Below, in pieces: positions 1 through 7,899 of a stretch of 64,000 nt of DNA (the stretch's first letter is position 1; every line of letters begins with the position of its first letter). Position numbers and translations under genes: made by a program. The DNA is from Limiplasma sp048370855. Its GTDB lineage: Bacteria; Bacillota; Clostridia; Christensenellales; Aristaeellaceae. The notes under the pieces were generated by a model. That model was not told the origin of the DNA. It did no database searches and worked only from the letters and a program-made list of their open reading frames with translations. The stretch spans positions 6,403-70,402 of the forward strand of contig DBGEOK010000008.1 in assembly GCA_048370855.1 (NCBI GenBank), read 5' to 3'.

Positions 1-89
1 TGGAATTTTTAATCGGGCTTTTCTATCCGGAAAATTCCGGAAGCCGGGCGGGCTTTCCGGCGTCTGACGGATAAGCGCCGCCTCGGGCT

Positions 90-117
90 TTGAAAAACAC
101 CTCGAATGTGCTATGAT
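90..117 (+). promoter_or_regulatory. Putative sigma-A promoter upstream of element A1
   Basis: TTGAAA (90-95), a 16-base spacer and TATGAT (112-117). If used, transcription would start near 124, so element A1 (167-367) would be part of the 5' leader of the gene at 409. The match is good but the spacer is one base short of the window's usual 17. Confidence 0.5.
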
Positions 118-144
118 GGAAACGGGACGGGAAGCATGCAAGGA

Positions 145-389
145 TCGCGCGGATCGATCCGCGCGTCAGGCCGTCGAAAAACTCATTTGGGAGGTTCGGA
201 GGGCCGCGGCTCTCCGAGCTGCATTCCGAATCCAGCGCCATGTGCGGTGGATTCGGAAGCCTTGCGCGGCAAGGTTTCCTTGCACGTTTCCCCGACCGCG
301 CCGCTGGCGCAGGGGAAACGTGTTTTGGCGGAAAAGATCGCCGCTGGCGAGCTTTTTCGACACGCTGTCGCGCGGATCGATCCGCGCGT
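145..389. repeat. 22-bp perfect direct repeats flanking element A1
   Basis: Positions 145-166 and 368-389 are identical. Each consists of T, the 20-bp perfect palindrome CGCGCGGATCGATCCGCGCG, and T. They abut the CAG (167) and CTG (367) ends of element A1 with no intervening base. This is what a target-site duplication would look like, but the length and the palindromic nature are unusual. Recombination between two pre-existing palindromes is the alternative reading. Confidence 0.85.
167..367 (+). mobile_element. Hairpin-chain element A1 (non-coding, MITE-like)
   Basis: A 201-bp element with CAG...CTG ends and terminal inverted repeats GTCGAAAAACTC (173-184) and GAGCTTTTTCGAC (349-361). It folds into a row of hairpins: 197-216, 224-258 (11-bp stem), 258-276, 283-322 (11-bp stem containing an inner hairpin 298-310) and 331-358. 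A near-identical copy lies at 9434-9633. No open reading frame in it has a ribosome-binding site or a recognisable protein. It is either a non-autonomous mobile element or a structured RNA/ssDNA module. Which one is not decidable from sequence. Confidence 0.7.
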
Positions 390-408
390 AAAATACGGAG
401 GATGAGCG

Positions 409-828
409 ATGAAGAGGGAATTGGGGATTGCCCGGTGCGGCCTGGCGTGCTGCCTGTGCTCTGAAAACGAAACCTGCTTGGGCTGCGCCGCGGACGATTG
501 TGCGGACAAGGACTGGTGCGAAAACCGAAAATGCTCTTTGGAAAAAGGCGTGGAGGGCTGTCATGCCTGCGGGGAGGCGTGCCGGAAGGGGCTGCTGGGT
601 AAGGTGAAGCCGTATGCCTTTTCTTTGTTTGTCCGCCGCTATGGGAAGGACGAGCTGCTGGATTGCCTGGAACGGAACGAGCGCGACGGCGTCGTATACC
701 ATCGTGAGGGCGTCACGGGAGATTACGACGATTTTGACCGCGCGGAGGAGCTGATCGCCTTTATCCGCGCCGGAAAAAGGGCGGCTGACGTCGCCGGGTC
801 AAAGAAAGCGGAGCCCCCAAAAGCTTAA
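409..828 (+). CDS. Cysteine-rich DUF3795-like protein
   Basis: The 139-residue product has a cysteine-rich N-terminal half containing CGLACCLCSENETCLGC, further cysteines to about residue 65, and an acidic C-terminal half with no membrane segment or signal. The pattern matches small DUF3795-type proteins, whose biochemical role is not established. Clustered cysteines suggest metal binding, which is inference. The ATG at 409 follows GGAGG (397-401) at a 7-base spacing. The gene stands alone: element A1 lies in its presumed leader, and a 528-bp non-coding stretch follows. Confidence 0.75.
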   Translation: MKRELGIARCGLACCLCSENETCLGCAADDCADKDWCENRKCSLEKGVEGCHACGEACRKGLLGKVKPYAFSLFVRRYGKDELLDCLERNERDGVVYHREGVTGDYDDFDRAEELIAFIRAGKRAADVAGSKKAEPPKA

Positions 829-1274
829 AACGGCACGAAACGGAGCTTGCTCGCATCGGCAAAGGGCAACCGGGAGCGGGAGCGCGTTTGCCGCGCCATC
901 GCAAAGAATAGAGATTGCCAGGCGGCGGCAAAGAAGAAATGCTTTTTACAGCCGTTGGAGGACGGCCTCGTCTTTTGAAAGGGAAACCTCCGCGGCAAGC
1001 GCTTTTTGGAATCGATTCCCGCCAGCCTGAGCGTTCCGGAGGAACCGCTTTTGAAAACGTCATCCCGGCGGTCTGCTGCGCGGAGCGCGAAGCTTCCGAT
1101 AGCGCGAGGCGAGAACCTGGCCCGGCACGGCAACGGGCGAACGCTGAGCCTGCGGAAAGGCCCCTGCCGGGATCGCGGTCGGGAAACCCCGTCGTCTTTC
1201 GCGCTTAGCGCCACAGCCCCGCGCCCTAAACGGCGGAAGGGGCGCGCATCCGCGTGGCGGAGGACGGCAAAGCC
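829..1274. other. Non-coding stretch before the M50 protease gene
   Basis: No plausible gene: overlapping frames are G+C shadows without ribosome-binding sites. A family C repeat occupies about 1076-1210. The remainder (829-1075) has short imperfect inverted repeats but nothing recognisable. Confidence 0.6.
1076..1210 (+). repeat. Interspersed repeat family C, copy C1
   Basis: The segment aligns with the reverse complement of about 50105-50246 (copy C2). Shared blocks include GCGCGGAGCG, GAGAAC, GGCAACGGGCG, GGGAAACCCC-type and TCTTTCG. Copies C3 (about 43143-43215) and C4 (about 53450-53520, reverse) share its right-hand end. Unlike C2-C4, this copy has no neighbouring family B unit. Confidence 0.55.
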
Positions 1275-1303
1275 TTGCCATTTCCCCTCCCGCAAGGTAT
1301 AAT
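1275..1303 (+). promoter_or_regulatory. Sigma-A promoter of the M50-scpA-scpB operon
   Basis: TTGCCA (1275-1280), 17-base spacer, TATAAT (1298-1303). The predicted start is near 1310, about 47 bases before the TTG start codon at 1357. Confidence 0.8.
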
Positions 1304-1356
1304 AAACAAGTTATCCCTGAAAGACGACGCTTTCGTGATGAAATGAGGGAACCTGA

Positions 1357-2154
1357 TTGGGCATTTTAAACAGATTGCAGTCATGGGGACGCTGGCTGAC
1401 CACCGATCCGGGCGGCTTTCTCCTGTATCTCCTCTATTTTGCCGTATCCATTCTTCTGACGCTTACGCTGCATGAAATTGCGCATGGGTATGTCGCTTAC
1501 CGCTGCGGGGACCCGACCGCGAAAATGCTGGGCCGCCTGTCGCTGGACCCCCGCAAGCACCTGGACCCTATCGGAACGCTCTGCCTGGTGTTTCTTGGCT
1601 TTGGGTGGGCCAAGCCCGTACCGGTTAATCCGCGCAACTTCCAGCGCTACCGCCGCGACGATTTTTTGGTCAGCATCGCGGGCATTACCGTCAACCTGAC
1701 GCTGTTTTTACTGTCGCTTTCGCTGGCGGTCGGCTTCAACGGGCTGCTGTGGAAGCCGGAGGTGATAGCCGCGAACGGCGCGAAGGAGCTGATTTCCTCC
1801 GACGGCGTTGGCTTCGCTATTTTGCTCAGCGGCGAGGGCGGTAACTATACCGACTATATGCGTTACCCCTGGGTGCAATATATCCAGCGCTTTTTGCTGA
1901 TGTTTGCGTCGATGAACCTGTCGGTGGGCATCTTCAACCTTCTGCCGATTCCCCCGCTGGACGGCTTTCACGTTTTAAACGACATCGTGCTCAGAGGCAG
2001 GCTTTCGCTCAACCGAAACATGTTCCAGATCACCCAGGCGCTGCTGCTGATCCTTTGCTTTACCGGGGCCCTTACGGGCGTTTTGACCACCGTGGTAAAC
2101 GCGGTGGAAAACGGCGTGCTCCATGTGCTTTTGCTGATCGTGGGGCAGGCGTAG
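1357..2154 (+). CDS. Site-2 protease family (M50) membrane metallopeptidase
   Basis: The 265-residue integral membrane protein has the zinc-binding HEIAH motif at residues 39-43 inside the first long hydrophobic segment and a second conserved motif NLLPIPPLDG near residues 195-205. Both are hallmarks of M50 intramembrane proteases of the short Rip/YwhC type. It probably cleaves membrane-embedded substrates, but the substrate is unknown. The TTG start at 1357 is preceded by GAGGGA, and there is no in-frame ATG with a better site. It ends one base before scpA, so the three genes 1357-3425 form an operon. M50-scpA-scpB adjacency is common in Firmicutes. Confidence 0.88.
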   Translation: MGILNRLQSWGRWLTTDPGGFLLYLLYFAVSILLTLTLHEIAHGYVAYRCGDPTAKMLGRLSLDPRKHLDPIGTLCLVFLGFGWAKPVPVNPRNFQRYRRDDFLVSIAGITVNLTLFLLSLSLAVGFNGLLWKPEVIAANGAKELISSDGVGFAILLSGEGGNYTDYMRYPWVQYIQRFLLMFASMNLSVGIFNLLPIPPLDGFHVLNDIVLRGRLSLNRNMFQITQALLLILCFTGALTGVLTTVVNAVENGVLHVLLLIVGQA

Positions 2155-2155
2155 C

Positions 2156-2908
2156 ATGCCGGTGCATATCCGCCTGAAGCAGTTCGACGGTCCGCTGGAC
2201 CTGCTGCTGCATCTGATTGGCAAGGCCAAAATCGATCTTCGGGATATCTTTGTCAGCGAAATTACCGAGCAGTACATCGAGGCCGTGCGGAGCGCGCCGG
2301 ACTTTGATATGGATGAGGCCAGCGAGTTTATCGCAATGGCGGCGCTTCTGGTAGAGATTAAAAGCCGGAGCCTGTTGCCCAAGCCGCCAAAGGACGAGGC
2401 GGAGGACCCCGAGCAGGCGTTGATCGAAAGGCTGATCGCCTACCGGCAGTATAAAGAAGGCGCCAAAAACATGGCGGCCTTTGAGCAAAGCGCGCGGCAG
2501 ATTTTTTATAAGCTTCCGGAGGAATACCCTCTGCCGCCCCCCACGCTCGAAATCGACGGGCTGACGCTCGGCGCGCTGTGGGAGGCCCTTTTGCGCGTGC
2601 AAAGCCGCGCGCCCAAGGCGCCGCGCGAGGTGGATTTTCAATTCAGGGACATCCGGCGCGACAGCTTTACGGTGGAGGGCTGCATGGAGGCGATCGAGAG
2701 CCGGCTGAGCGTAGGCCGCGCCAGCTTTGAGGAGCTGTTCAGCGGCGAACCGGACCGCGAGCAGGTCGTAACGCTGTTTATCGCGCTGCTGGAGCTGCTG
2801 AAGCTGGGCAAGGCGCATGTGATGCAGAGCGACGCCTTTGACGAGATCATCCTGTTGCCGGGAAGGAGAGCTGAGGATGGAAATGAAGGAGATACCGCAA
2901 ACGCTTGA
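2156..2908 (+). CDS. scpA: Segregation and condensation protein A
   Basis: The 250-residue kleisin subunit of the Smc-ScpAB condensin bridges Smc heads for chromosome organisation and segregation. The N-terminus (VHIRLKQFDGPLDLLLHLI) is the classic ScpA Smc-binding segment, followed by a helical region with EASEFIAMAALLVEIKSR. The C-terminal winged-helix region is intact and the length is normal. The ATG starts one base after the M50 stop codon. The 3' end overlaps scpB by 32 bases, indicating translational coupling. Confidence 0.95.
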   Translation: MPVHIRLKQFDGPLDLLLHLIGKAKIDLRDIFVSEITEQYIEAVRSAPDFDMDEASEFIAMAALLVEIKSRSLLPKPPKDEAEDPEQALIERLIAYRQYKEGAKNMAAFEQSARQIFYKLPEEYPLPPPTLEIDGLTLGALWEALLRVQSRAPKAPREVDFQFRDIRRDSFTVEGCMEAIESRLSVGRASFEELFSGEPDREQVVTLFIALLELLKLGKAHVMQSDAFDEIILLPGRRAEDGNEGDTANA

Positions 2909-3425
2909 GGCGATCCTCTTTGTGGCGGGGGAGCCGGTTTCCATAGGCGATATCGCGGCCGCGCTGGAGCTGAGCGAGATGGAGATCATGCACGCCGTGG
3001 AAGAGCTTCAGCGGGAATATGACGGCGGACGGCGCGGCATCGCGCTTAGGAGGTACGGCGACCATCTTCGGCTGGAAACCCGTCCGGAATATGCTCCCTA
3101 CGTGGAAAGGCTCCTTCAGCCGGTTCAGCGGCAAAGCCTTTCGCAAACCGCCATGGAAACGCTCGCCGTCATCGCGTACCGACAGCCGGCTACCAAGGGC
3201 GAGGTGGAGCTGGTGCGCGGCGTGAAATGCGATTATTCCATTCAATCGCTGCTGAGCAAGGGGCTTATCATGGAGGTCGGGCGCAAGGAAGCGCTTGGAA
3301 GGCCGATTCTCTACGCCACCACGGACCGCTTTTTGGAGCATTTTGGCATCTCCGATATCCGGGAGCTGCCGCCCCTCCCAGAGCCTCAGCCGGCGGAGGG
3401 AGCCGGCGGCCCTCTTGCCACATAA
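2877..3425 (+). CDS. scpB: Segregation and condensation protein B
   Basis: The 182-residue partner of ScpA contains two winged-helix domains. The core QTLEAILFVAGEPVS and the block TAMETLAVIAYRQPATKGEV...RGV are diagnostic of ScpB. I chose ATG 2877 because AGGAG lies 8 bases upstream and the family begins near this Met. A longer reading from 2838 only adds scpA-overlap shadow residues. The C-terminal tail is Pro/Glu-rich. It is the last gene of the M50-scpA-scpB operon. Confidence 0.95.
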   Translation: MEMKEIPQTLEAILFVAGEPVSIGDIAAALELSEMEIMHAVEELQREYDGGRRGIALRRYGDHLRLETRPEYAPYVERLLQPVQRQSLSQTAMETLAVIAYRQPATKGEVELVRGVKCDYSIQSLLSKGLIMEVGRKEALGRPILYATTDRFLEHFGISDIRELPPLPEPQPAEGAGGPLAT

Positions 3426-3518
3426 GCGTTGTCCCAGTATACTTTCAGCGCGTTCGACGTATGCTAAAGCAGAAGTCGGCGCGTTTTTTTATACCATATG
3501 AGACCGGAGGGGACAAGG

Positions 3519-4391
3519 ATGAAACAGACCATTACGATTCTGGCGGTGCTGATGGTGGCGCTGCTGCTGGTGTCGGGCTTTATTGTGGCGGGCAGCATGC
3601 AGCAGGCCCAGCAGCTAGTATCCAAAAACAGTCAGATGAACGAGCTCAAGGCCCGTCTCACGGAGCAAACGTCGCTGTACGACGAGCTTACCGAAAAGTA
3701 TAAGGCGCTTTCCACGGCGTTTTCAACGTGCCGGGAGGAACGCGATACCCTGAGCGCGGATTTGAAGGACGCGCTGCTTTCCGTGGAGGAAGCTAACGGA
3801 GCCGTGGCCCAGCAGGAAACGGAAAAGCAAGAGGCGGAGGCTGCCTTTACGCTTGAAAAAAACGATTTGTCCGCGGCGCTTTTGGAGCAGCAAACGCTCG
3901 CGGAAACAACCGCGGCAAAGCTGACGGAGACGGAGAAGGCGCGGGATGACGCGATTGCGCGCGCGGACGCCCTGGAAACCGAGCTGAGCGCGCTTCAGGA
4001 AGAAGCCGAAAGCGCCGCGTTGAAAGCCCAGCAGAGCGCGGAGGAAGACGCGGAGGCAATGGAGCGCTTGAAGGCCGAGGGGAAAGCCTTCAGGGAGCTG
4101 CTGACCCTGTGGGGCCAGGCCGGCGGGGAAGAGACGGCGGCGGTGGCGTCGGCCCGGAAGGCGTTTGAAAGCCGATACCCGCTAAGCGAGTTCAGGCTGC
4201 CAAAGATCAGCGCGACAGAGCCGCCCGTAACCGTCGCGCCTACGCCGAAGGCGACTGCCGCGCCCGAGGCCGCTGAAACGCCCCAGGCTGCCACAACGCC
4301 CAAGCCTGCTACCGCAGCGCCCAAGACGACGCCTCCGCGCACCGTTGCTCCGGCTGCAACCTTGCCGCCCGTCGCCGTTCCCGCGCTTTGA
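3519..4391 (+). CDS. Membrane-anchored coiled-coil protein, function unknown
   Basis: The 290-residue protein has one N-terminal hydrophobic segment (about residues 4-26, signal anchor). A long Glu/Ala/Lys-rich coiled coil follows (about 35-190), then a short segment ending RYPLSEFRLP, and an Ala/Pro/Thr tail rich in ATPKPATAAPK-type sequence (about 235-290). The layout suggests an extracytoplasmic rod with a wall-spanning linker, which is inference. ATG 3519 is preferred over 3498 because GGAGG lies just upstream. No enzymatic motif is recognised. Confidence 0.75.
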   Translation: MKQTITILAVLMVALLLVSGFIVAGSMQQAQQLVSKNSQMNELKARLTEQTSLYDELTEKYKALSTAFSTCREERDTLSADLKDALLSVEEANGAVAQQETEKQEAEAAFTLEKNDLSAALLEQQTLAETTAAKLTETEKARDDAIARADALETELSALQEEAESAALKAQQSAEEDAEAMERLKAEGKAFRELLTLWGQAGGEETAAVASARKAFESRYPLSEFRLPKISATEPPVTVAPTPKATAAPEAAETPQAATTPKPATAAPKTTPPRTVAPAATLPPVAVPAL

Positions 4392-4683
4392 AGCGGGGCC
4401 GCCGCTTTCCTCCGCCACGCTCCATTACCCCCGGGCTGCAAATCCGGCCCAGGAAAAGGGGATTCTGAACGGCGAAGCGTTAAGCCGGCGGGCTTGGTTG
4501 GCGGGGCCGCACAAGGTCTGAACGGCGCCGCCCCGCTGCGCAAAAGAGCCGCGTCAGTCCGGCGTATCCGGCTTTGCGGTTAATGGGAAAAATCTGTTCT
4601 TACCGGCGGCGGAACCGCGTATGCTTTCAGGCGCGGCTTCCGCCGCCGGTTGGGTTGCGGCCGCTTGAACGCCGCCGCGCCGG
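4392..4683. other. Non-coding gap with a long hairpin (4602-4650)
   Basis: No gene is seen. Positions 4602-4650 form a strong hairpin (arms ACCGGCGGCGGAA... and ...TTCCGCCGCCGGT with one bulge, about 17 pairs). There is no following T-run, so a rho-independent terminator is doubtful. Confidence 0.5.
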
Positions 4684-4712
4684 TTGGCAAGCGCCGCGTT
4701 GTGTGCTACAAT
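4684..4712 (+). promoter_or_regulatory. Sigma-A promoter of the metallophosphoesterase gene
   Basis: TTGGCA (4684-4689), 17-base spacer, TACAAT (4707-4712). The predicted transcript begins near 4719, which excludes the upstream in-frame ATG at 4650 as a start. Confidence 0.8.
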
Positions 4713-4748
4713 ATTCCCGTTCCCCTCGACAGGAAGGAAGGTGCCGTT

Positions 4749-5435
4749 TTGCCGAAGCGCTTGCTCACCCCCTATCAGCACCATACCGGCAAGCTCTCCC
4801 GCCCCGTGACGCTGGCGGTCGTCAGCGATTTGCACGACGAGCCCTTTGAAGACCTTTTTCCCATGATGGAGGGCGCGGACGCGCTTTTGGTTCCGGGGGA
4901 CGTCAGCAACCGCTACCGTCAGAGCGTCAGCCGGGGCGTGGCGTTTTTAGCGGACGCGGCCCGGCGGCTGCCGACTTTTTTTTCGGTCGGAAACCATGAG
5001 ACCAGGCAAAAGGAATACCGGCTGCTGATGAACGCTATCGAGGAAACGGGCGTCACGGTGCTCGTGAACCGCTACGTCCGGTTTGGCGAAATTTGGATCG
5101 GCGGCTGGTACGACCCGGAAATTGTCCGCGAGCCGGACATGCTGGAGGAATTTGAGCGGCTGGAGGGGTGCAAGGTGCTGCTGTGCCATAAGCCGGATCA
5201 TTACCTGAAGCACGTGCGGGGACGGGATGTCGACCTTGTGGTGGCCGGGCACGCGCACGGGGGGCAAATCCGCGTGATGGGCCGCGGGCTTTACTCGCCC
5301 GGACAGGGCCTCTTTCCCCAATACACGCGCGGGGTTGTGGACGGCCGTATGATTATCTCCGCAGGGGTGGGAAACCCGGCGAGAGTACCGCGCTGGGGAA
5401 ATCCCTGCGAAATGCTTCTCATCACCTTGGATTAA
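4749..5435 (+). CDS. Calcineurin-like metallophosphoesterase (YkuE/LpxG-type)
   Basis: The 228-residue protein has every motif of a dinuclear-metal phosphoesterase: SDLHDE (Asp27, His29), PGDVSNR (Asp51), GNHE (Asn82-His83), a mid-protein CHKP (His147) and AGHAHGGQ (His168, His170). The GHAHGGQ ending places it near the YkuE-like branch, often acting on phospholipids or UDP-linked lipids. The actual substrate here is unknown. The TTG start at 4749 has AGGAAGGAAGG about 7 bases upstream and lies downstream of the mapped promoter. No transmembrane segment is evident. Confidence 0.85.
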   Translation: MPKRLLTPYQHHTGKLSRPVTLAVVSDLHDEPFEDLFPMMEGADALLVPGDVSNRYRQSVSRGVAFLADAARRLPTFFSVGNHETRQKEYRLLMNAIEETGVTVLVNRYVRFGEIWIGGWYDPEIVREPDMLEEFERLEGCKVLLCHKPDHYLKHVRGRDVDLVVAGHAHGGQIRVMGRGLYSPGQGLFPQYTRGVVDGRMIISAGVGNPARVPRWGNPCEMLLITLD

Positions 5436-5464
5436 CAAAGGAAAGCCCAAAGGAGCGCATACCA

Positions 5465-6316
5465 ATGAACGAACGCCGTATCATCAGCGCCGAGGCTGTC
5501 GCCGAGGCTGTCGCAAAGCTTTGTATCCAGGCCAACACCCTTTTGCCCGACGCGGTGCGCGACGGGCTGTGCGGAGCGTGCGAGCGGGAAACCTTTCAGC
5601 CGGCGCGGGAAACGCTGGAGCTGATCCGCAGGAACGCGGATATCGCAAGGGACCGGGCTATGCCCATCTGCCAGGATACGGGCATGGCGGTCGTCTATGC
5701 GGAGGTAGGACAGGACGTCCACCTGGTAGGCGGCGCGCTGGAGGAGGCGGTCAATCGCGGCGTGGCCAGAGGCTATACGGACGGATGGCTGCGCAAGTCC
5801 GTCGTGAGGGACCCCATTCGCCGCGGCAATACGGGAGACAACACGCCCGCCGTGCTCCATGTCCGGCTGGTGGAAGGGGACCATATCAGGCTGACCGTCG
5901 CGCCCAAGGGCTTTGGAAGCGAAAATATGAGCCGCCTGGCCATGCTGACGCCGTCCCAGGGCGTGGAGGGCGTAAAGGACTTTGTCGTGGAGACGGCAAG
6001 GCTGGCCGGCGCGAATCCATGCCCGCCCATGATCCTGGGAGTCGGCATAGGCGGGACGTTTGAGCGCGTGGCGGAGCTTGCGAAGGAGGCGCTGGCCGAG
6101 CTTCGGGAGGGGCCGCATCCAGACCCCTTTTACGACGCGCTGGAGCGCGAGCTGACACAGCGGATCAACGCGCTGGGCATTGGTCCGCAGGGCTTCGGCG
6201 GGCTGACCACGGCGCTGTCCGTGCGCATAAAGGCTTATCCGACGCATATCGCCGGCTTGCCTGTTGCCGTGAATGTGGGATGCCATGTGACGCGCCACGC
6301 GAGCGTTACGCTGTAA
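5465..6316 (+). CDS. fumA: Class I fumarate hydratase (or tartrate dehydratase) alpha subunit
   Basis: This 283-residue protein is the N-terminal half of an oxygen-sensitive [4Fe-4S] hydro-lyase, which interconverts fumarate and L-malate. Probable cluster ligands are Cys69 in CQDTGMAV and Cys186 in NPCPPMILGVGIGG. The latter glycine-rich stretch is conserved in the family. AAGGAG lies upstream of ATG 5465. The beta subunit gene starts 12 bases downstream. Sequence alone does not separate fumarase from L(+)-tartrate dehydratase, but fumarase is far commoner in anaerobic Firmicutes. Confidence 0.87.
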   Translation: MNERRIISAEAVAEAVAKLCIQANTLLPDAVRDGLCGACERETFQPARETLELIRRNADIARDRAMPICQDTGMAVVYAEVGQDVHLVGGALEEAVNRGVARGYTDGWLRKSVVRDPIRRGNTGDNTPAVLHVRLVEGDHIRLTVAPKGFGSENMSRLAMLTPSQGVEGVKDFVVETARLAGANPCPPMILGVGIGGTFERVAELAKEALAELREGPHPDPFYDALERELTQRINALGIGPQGFGGLTTALSVRIKAYPTHIAGLPVAVNVGCHVTRHASVTL

Positions 6317-6328
6317 GGAGGAAGACAG

Positions 6329-6916
6329 ATGGGCCTGGTTCGGCTGAACGCTCCCCTGAGTGGGAAGGACTTGGCGAAGCTGCGCGCCGGCGACCGCGCG
6401 CTGCTCAGCGGCGTCGTCTATACGGCGCGCGACGCCGCGCATGCGCGCCTTTGCGCCGCCCTGAAGGCGGGGGAGAGGCTGCCCGTGGAGCTCAAAGGAC
6501 AAACGATATTTTACGCCGGGCCTGCGCCCACGCCGCCCGGCAGGGCTTGCGGAGCCATAGGGCCTACGACGAGCGGCCGCATGGACGCCTATACGCCGGC
6601 GCTGCTTGGGTACGGAATCAATGCCATGATCGGCAAGGGAGAGCGCTCCGAGGCTGTTAAAGAGGCCATCCGGAAGGCGGGCGCGGTCTATTTCGCGGCT
6701 GTCGGGGGCTGCGCCGCGTATATGTCGGCGTGCATCCATAGCTGCGAGGTTGTGGCCTATGAAGACCTGGGCACGGAGAGCGTGAAGCGGCTGCTCGTAA
6801 AGGACCTGCCGCTGACCGTGGCGGTCGATGCCTTCGGCGGCGACGCTTATGAAATGGGGACGCGCGCCTACCTGGACAGCCTGAAGACGGAGGGGCGGCC
6901 GCAGGACGCTCAATAG
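6329..6916 (+). CDS. fumB: Class I fumarate hydratase (or tartrate dehydratase) beta subunit
   Basis: The 195-residue C-terminal partner of the preceding subunit has the family motif GPTTSGRMD (residues 78-86) and GGCAAYMS with Cys128, the probable third cluster ligand. Two-subunit forms of this enzyme are typical of Clostridia and archaea. The long form in E. coli fuses the two halves. A good ribosome-binding site (AAGGAGGAAGAC) precedes the ATG. The two genes form a two-gene operon. The gene symbol is by analogy; FumA-beta is equally apt. Confidence 0.87.
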   Translation: MGLVRLNAPLSGKDLAKLRAGDRALLSGVVYTARDAAHARLCAALKAGERLPVELKGQTIFYAGPAPTPPGRACGAIGPTTSGRMDAYTPALLGYGINAMIGKGERSEAVKEAIRKAGAVYFAAVGGCAAYMSACIHSCEVVAYEDLGTESVKRLLVKDLPLTVAVDAFGGDAYEMGTRAYLDSLKTEGRPQDAQ

Positions 6917-6987
6917 ACGGAATGCGGAGGTTATACATGATTCAAGGGGATATCCAAAAATTTTCTGAATATTTATGCAAATAAAGC

Positions 6988-7016
6988 TTGACATTCTGCA
7001 TAAGCGGAGGTATACT
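6988..7016 (+). promoter_or_regulatory. Consensus sigma-A promoter of the amino-acid ABC operon
   Basis: TTGACA (6988-6993), exactly 17 bases, TATACT (7011-7016). This is one of the two closest matches to consensus in the window. The start is expected near 7023, giving a leader of about 40 nt before ATG 7065. Confidence 0.88.
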
Positions 7017-7064
7017 ATGCACGTTCCCAAGAAAAACAGCGATATTGACAGGAGGCGCCCCCTT

Positions 7065-7811
7065 ATGAAAAAGCTGCTTGCTTTGGCTTTAACCCTGACG
7101 ATGACCCTGACCGCGGCCGCCGCGTTCGCGGATACCCTCACCATGGCGACCAACGCATCCTTCCCTCCCTATGAGTATTACGACGGGGAAAACGTTGTGG
7201 GCATTGACGCCGAGATCGCCGCCGCCATCGCCGAAAAGCTGGGCTACGAGCTGGAAATCGCGGACATGGAGTTTGACTCCATCATCGCTGCGGTGCAGTC
7301 CGGCAAGGCCGATTTTGCCATGGCCGGCATGACCGTGACCGAGGAGCGCCAGCAGATGGTCAGCTTCTCCGACAGCTACGCCACCGGCATTCAGGCGGTC
7401 ATCGTCAAGGAGGATTCGCCCATTACGACCGTGGACGACCTGTTCAAGGAAGGCGCCAACTATAAAGTGGGCGTTCAGCTCACCACCACGGGCGATATCT
7501 ACACCACCGGCGACATCGAGGAGAAGGGCCTGGGCACCGTGAGCCGGTTCCCCAACGGCAACGAAGCGGTGATGGCGCTGGTGAGCGGCAAGATCGACTG
7601 CGTGGTCATTGATAACGAGCCCGCCAAGGCTTATGTGGCCGCCAACGAAGGGCTCAAGGTGCTGGAGACCGAATATGCCGTGGAGGACTACGCCGCCTGC
7701 ATCGCCAAGGATAACGACGAGTTCCTCGCCAAGTTCAACGCGGCCCTCAAGGAGCTGACCGAGGACGGCACCATCCAAAGCATCATCGATAAGTATATCA
7801 AGGCCGAGTGA
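7065..7811 (+). CDS. Polar amino acid ABC transporter, substrate-binding protein
   Basis: The 248-residue periplasmic-binding-type protein (SBP_bac_3 fold) has a signal peptide MKKLLALALTLTMTLTAAAAFA with likely cleavage before Asp23 and no lipobox cysteine. Family features include ATNASFPPYEYY near the mature N-terminus, GIDAEIAAAIAEKLG, DFAMAGMTVTEER and the C-terminal DGTIQSIIDKYI. ATG 7065 has AGGAGG 9 bases upstream and lies downstream of the promoter, so the longer in-frame ORF from 6975 is rejected. It binds an amino acid of unknown identity for the permease/ATPase encoded next. An unlipidated SBP is uncommon for a Gram-positive and could need another anchor. Confidence 0.92.
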   Translation: MKKLLALALTLTMTLTAAAAFADTLTMATNASFPPYEYYDGENVVGIDAEIAAAIAEKLGYELEIADMEFDSIIAAVQSGKADFAMAGMTVTEERQQMVSFSDSYATGIQAVIVKEDSPITTVDDLFKEGANYKVGVQLTTTGDIYTTGDIEEKGLGTVSRFPNGNEAVMALVSGKIDCVVIDNEPAKAYVAANEGLKVLETEYAVEDYAACIAKDNDEFLAKFNAALKELTEDGTIQSIIDKYIKAE

Positions 7812-7840
7812 CGCTTGGCGGAAACGAAACGGTTTAGCAG

Positions 7841-7869
7841 GAGGGAGCGGCGCAGCCCGCCCCCTCTTT
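7841..7869 (+). terminator. Attenuator-like hairpin between SBP and permease genes
   Basis: GAGGG-A-GCGG (7841-7850) pairs with CCGC-C-CCCTC (7857-7866), nine pairs with a single 1x1 internal loop, followed by a short TTT. The T-run is too short for a strong terminator. Partial termination would give the usual excess of binding protein over permease. Confidence 0.4.
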
Positions 7870-7899
7870 CATGCTTACGAAGGATAGGAGGCTGGCGGC

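Noticed and set aside
4650..4748. Longer N-terminus for the metallophosphoesterase
   Set aside because: It spans the TTGGCA-17-TACAAT promoter. The TTG at 4749 has a proper ribosome-binding site.
6975..7064. Longer N-terminus for the amino-acid-binding protein
   Set aside because: The TTGACA-17-TATACT promoter lies within this stretch, and AGGAGG plus a signal peptide mark the ATG at 7065.
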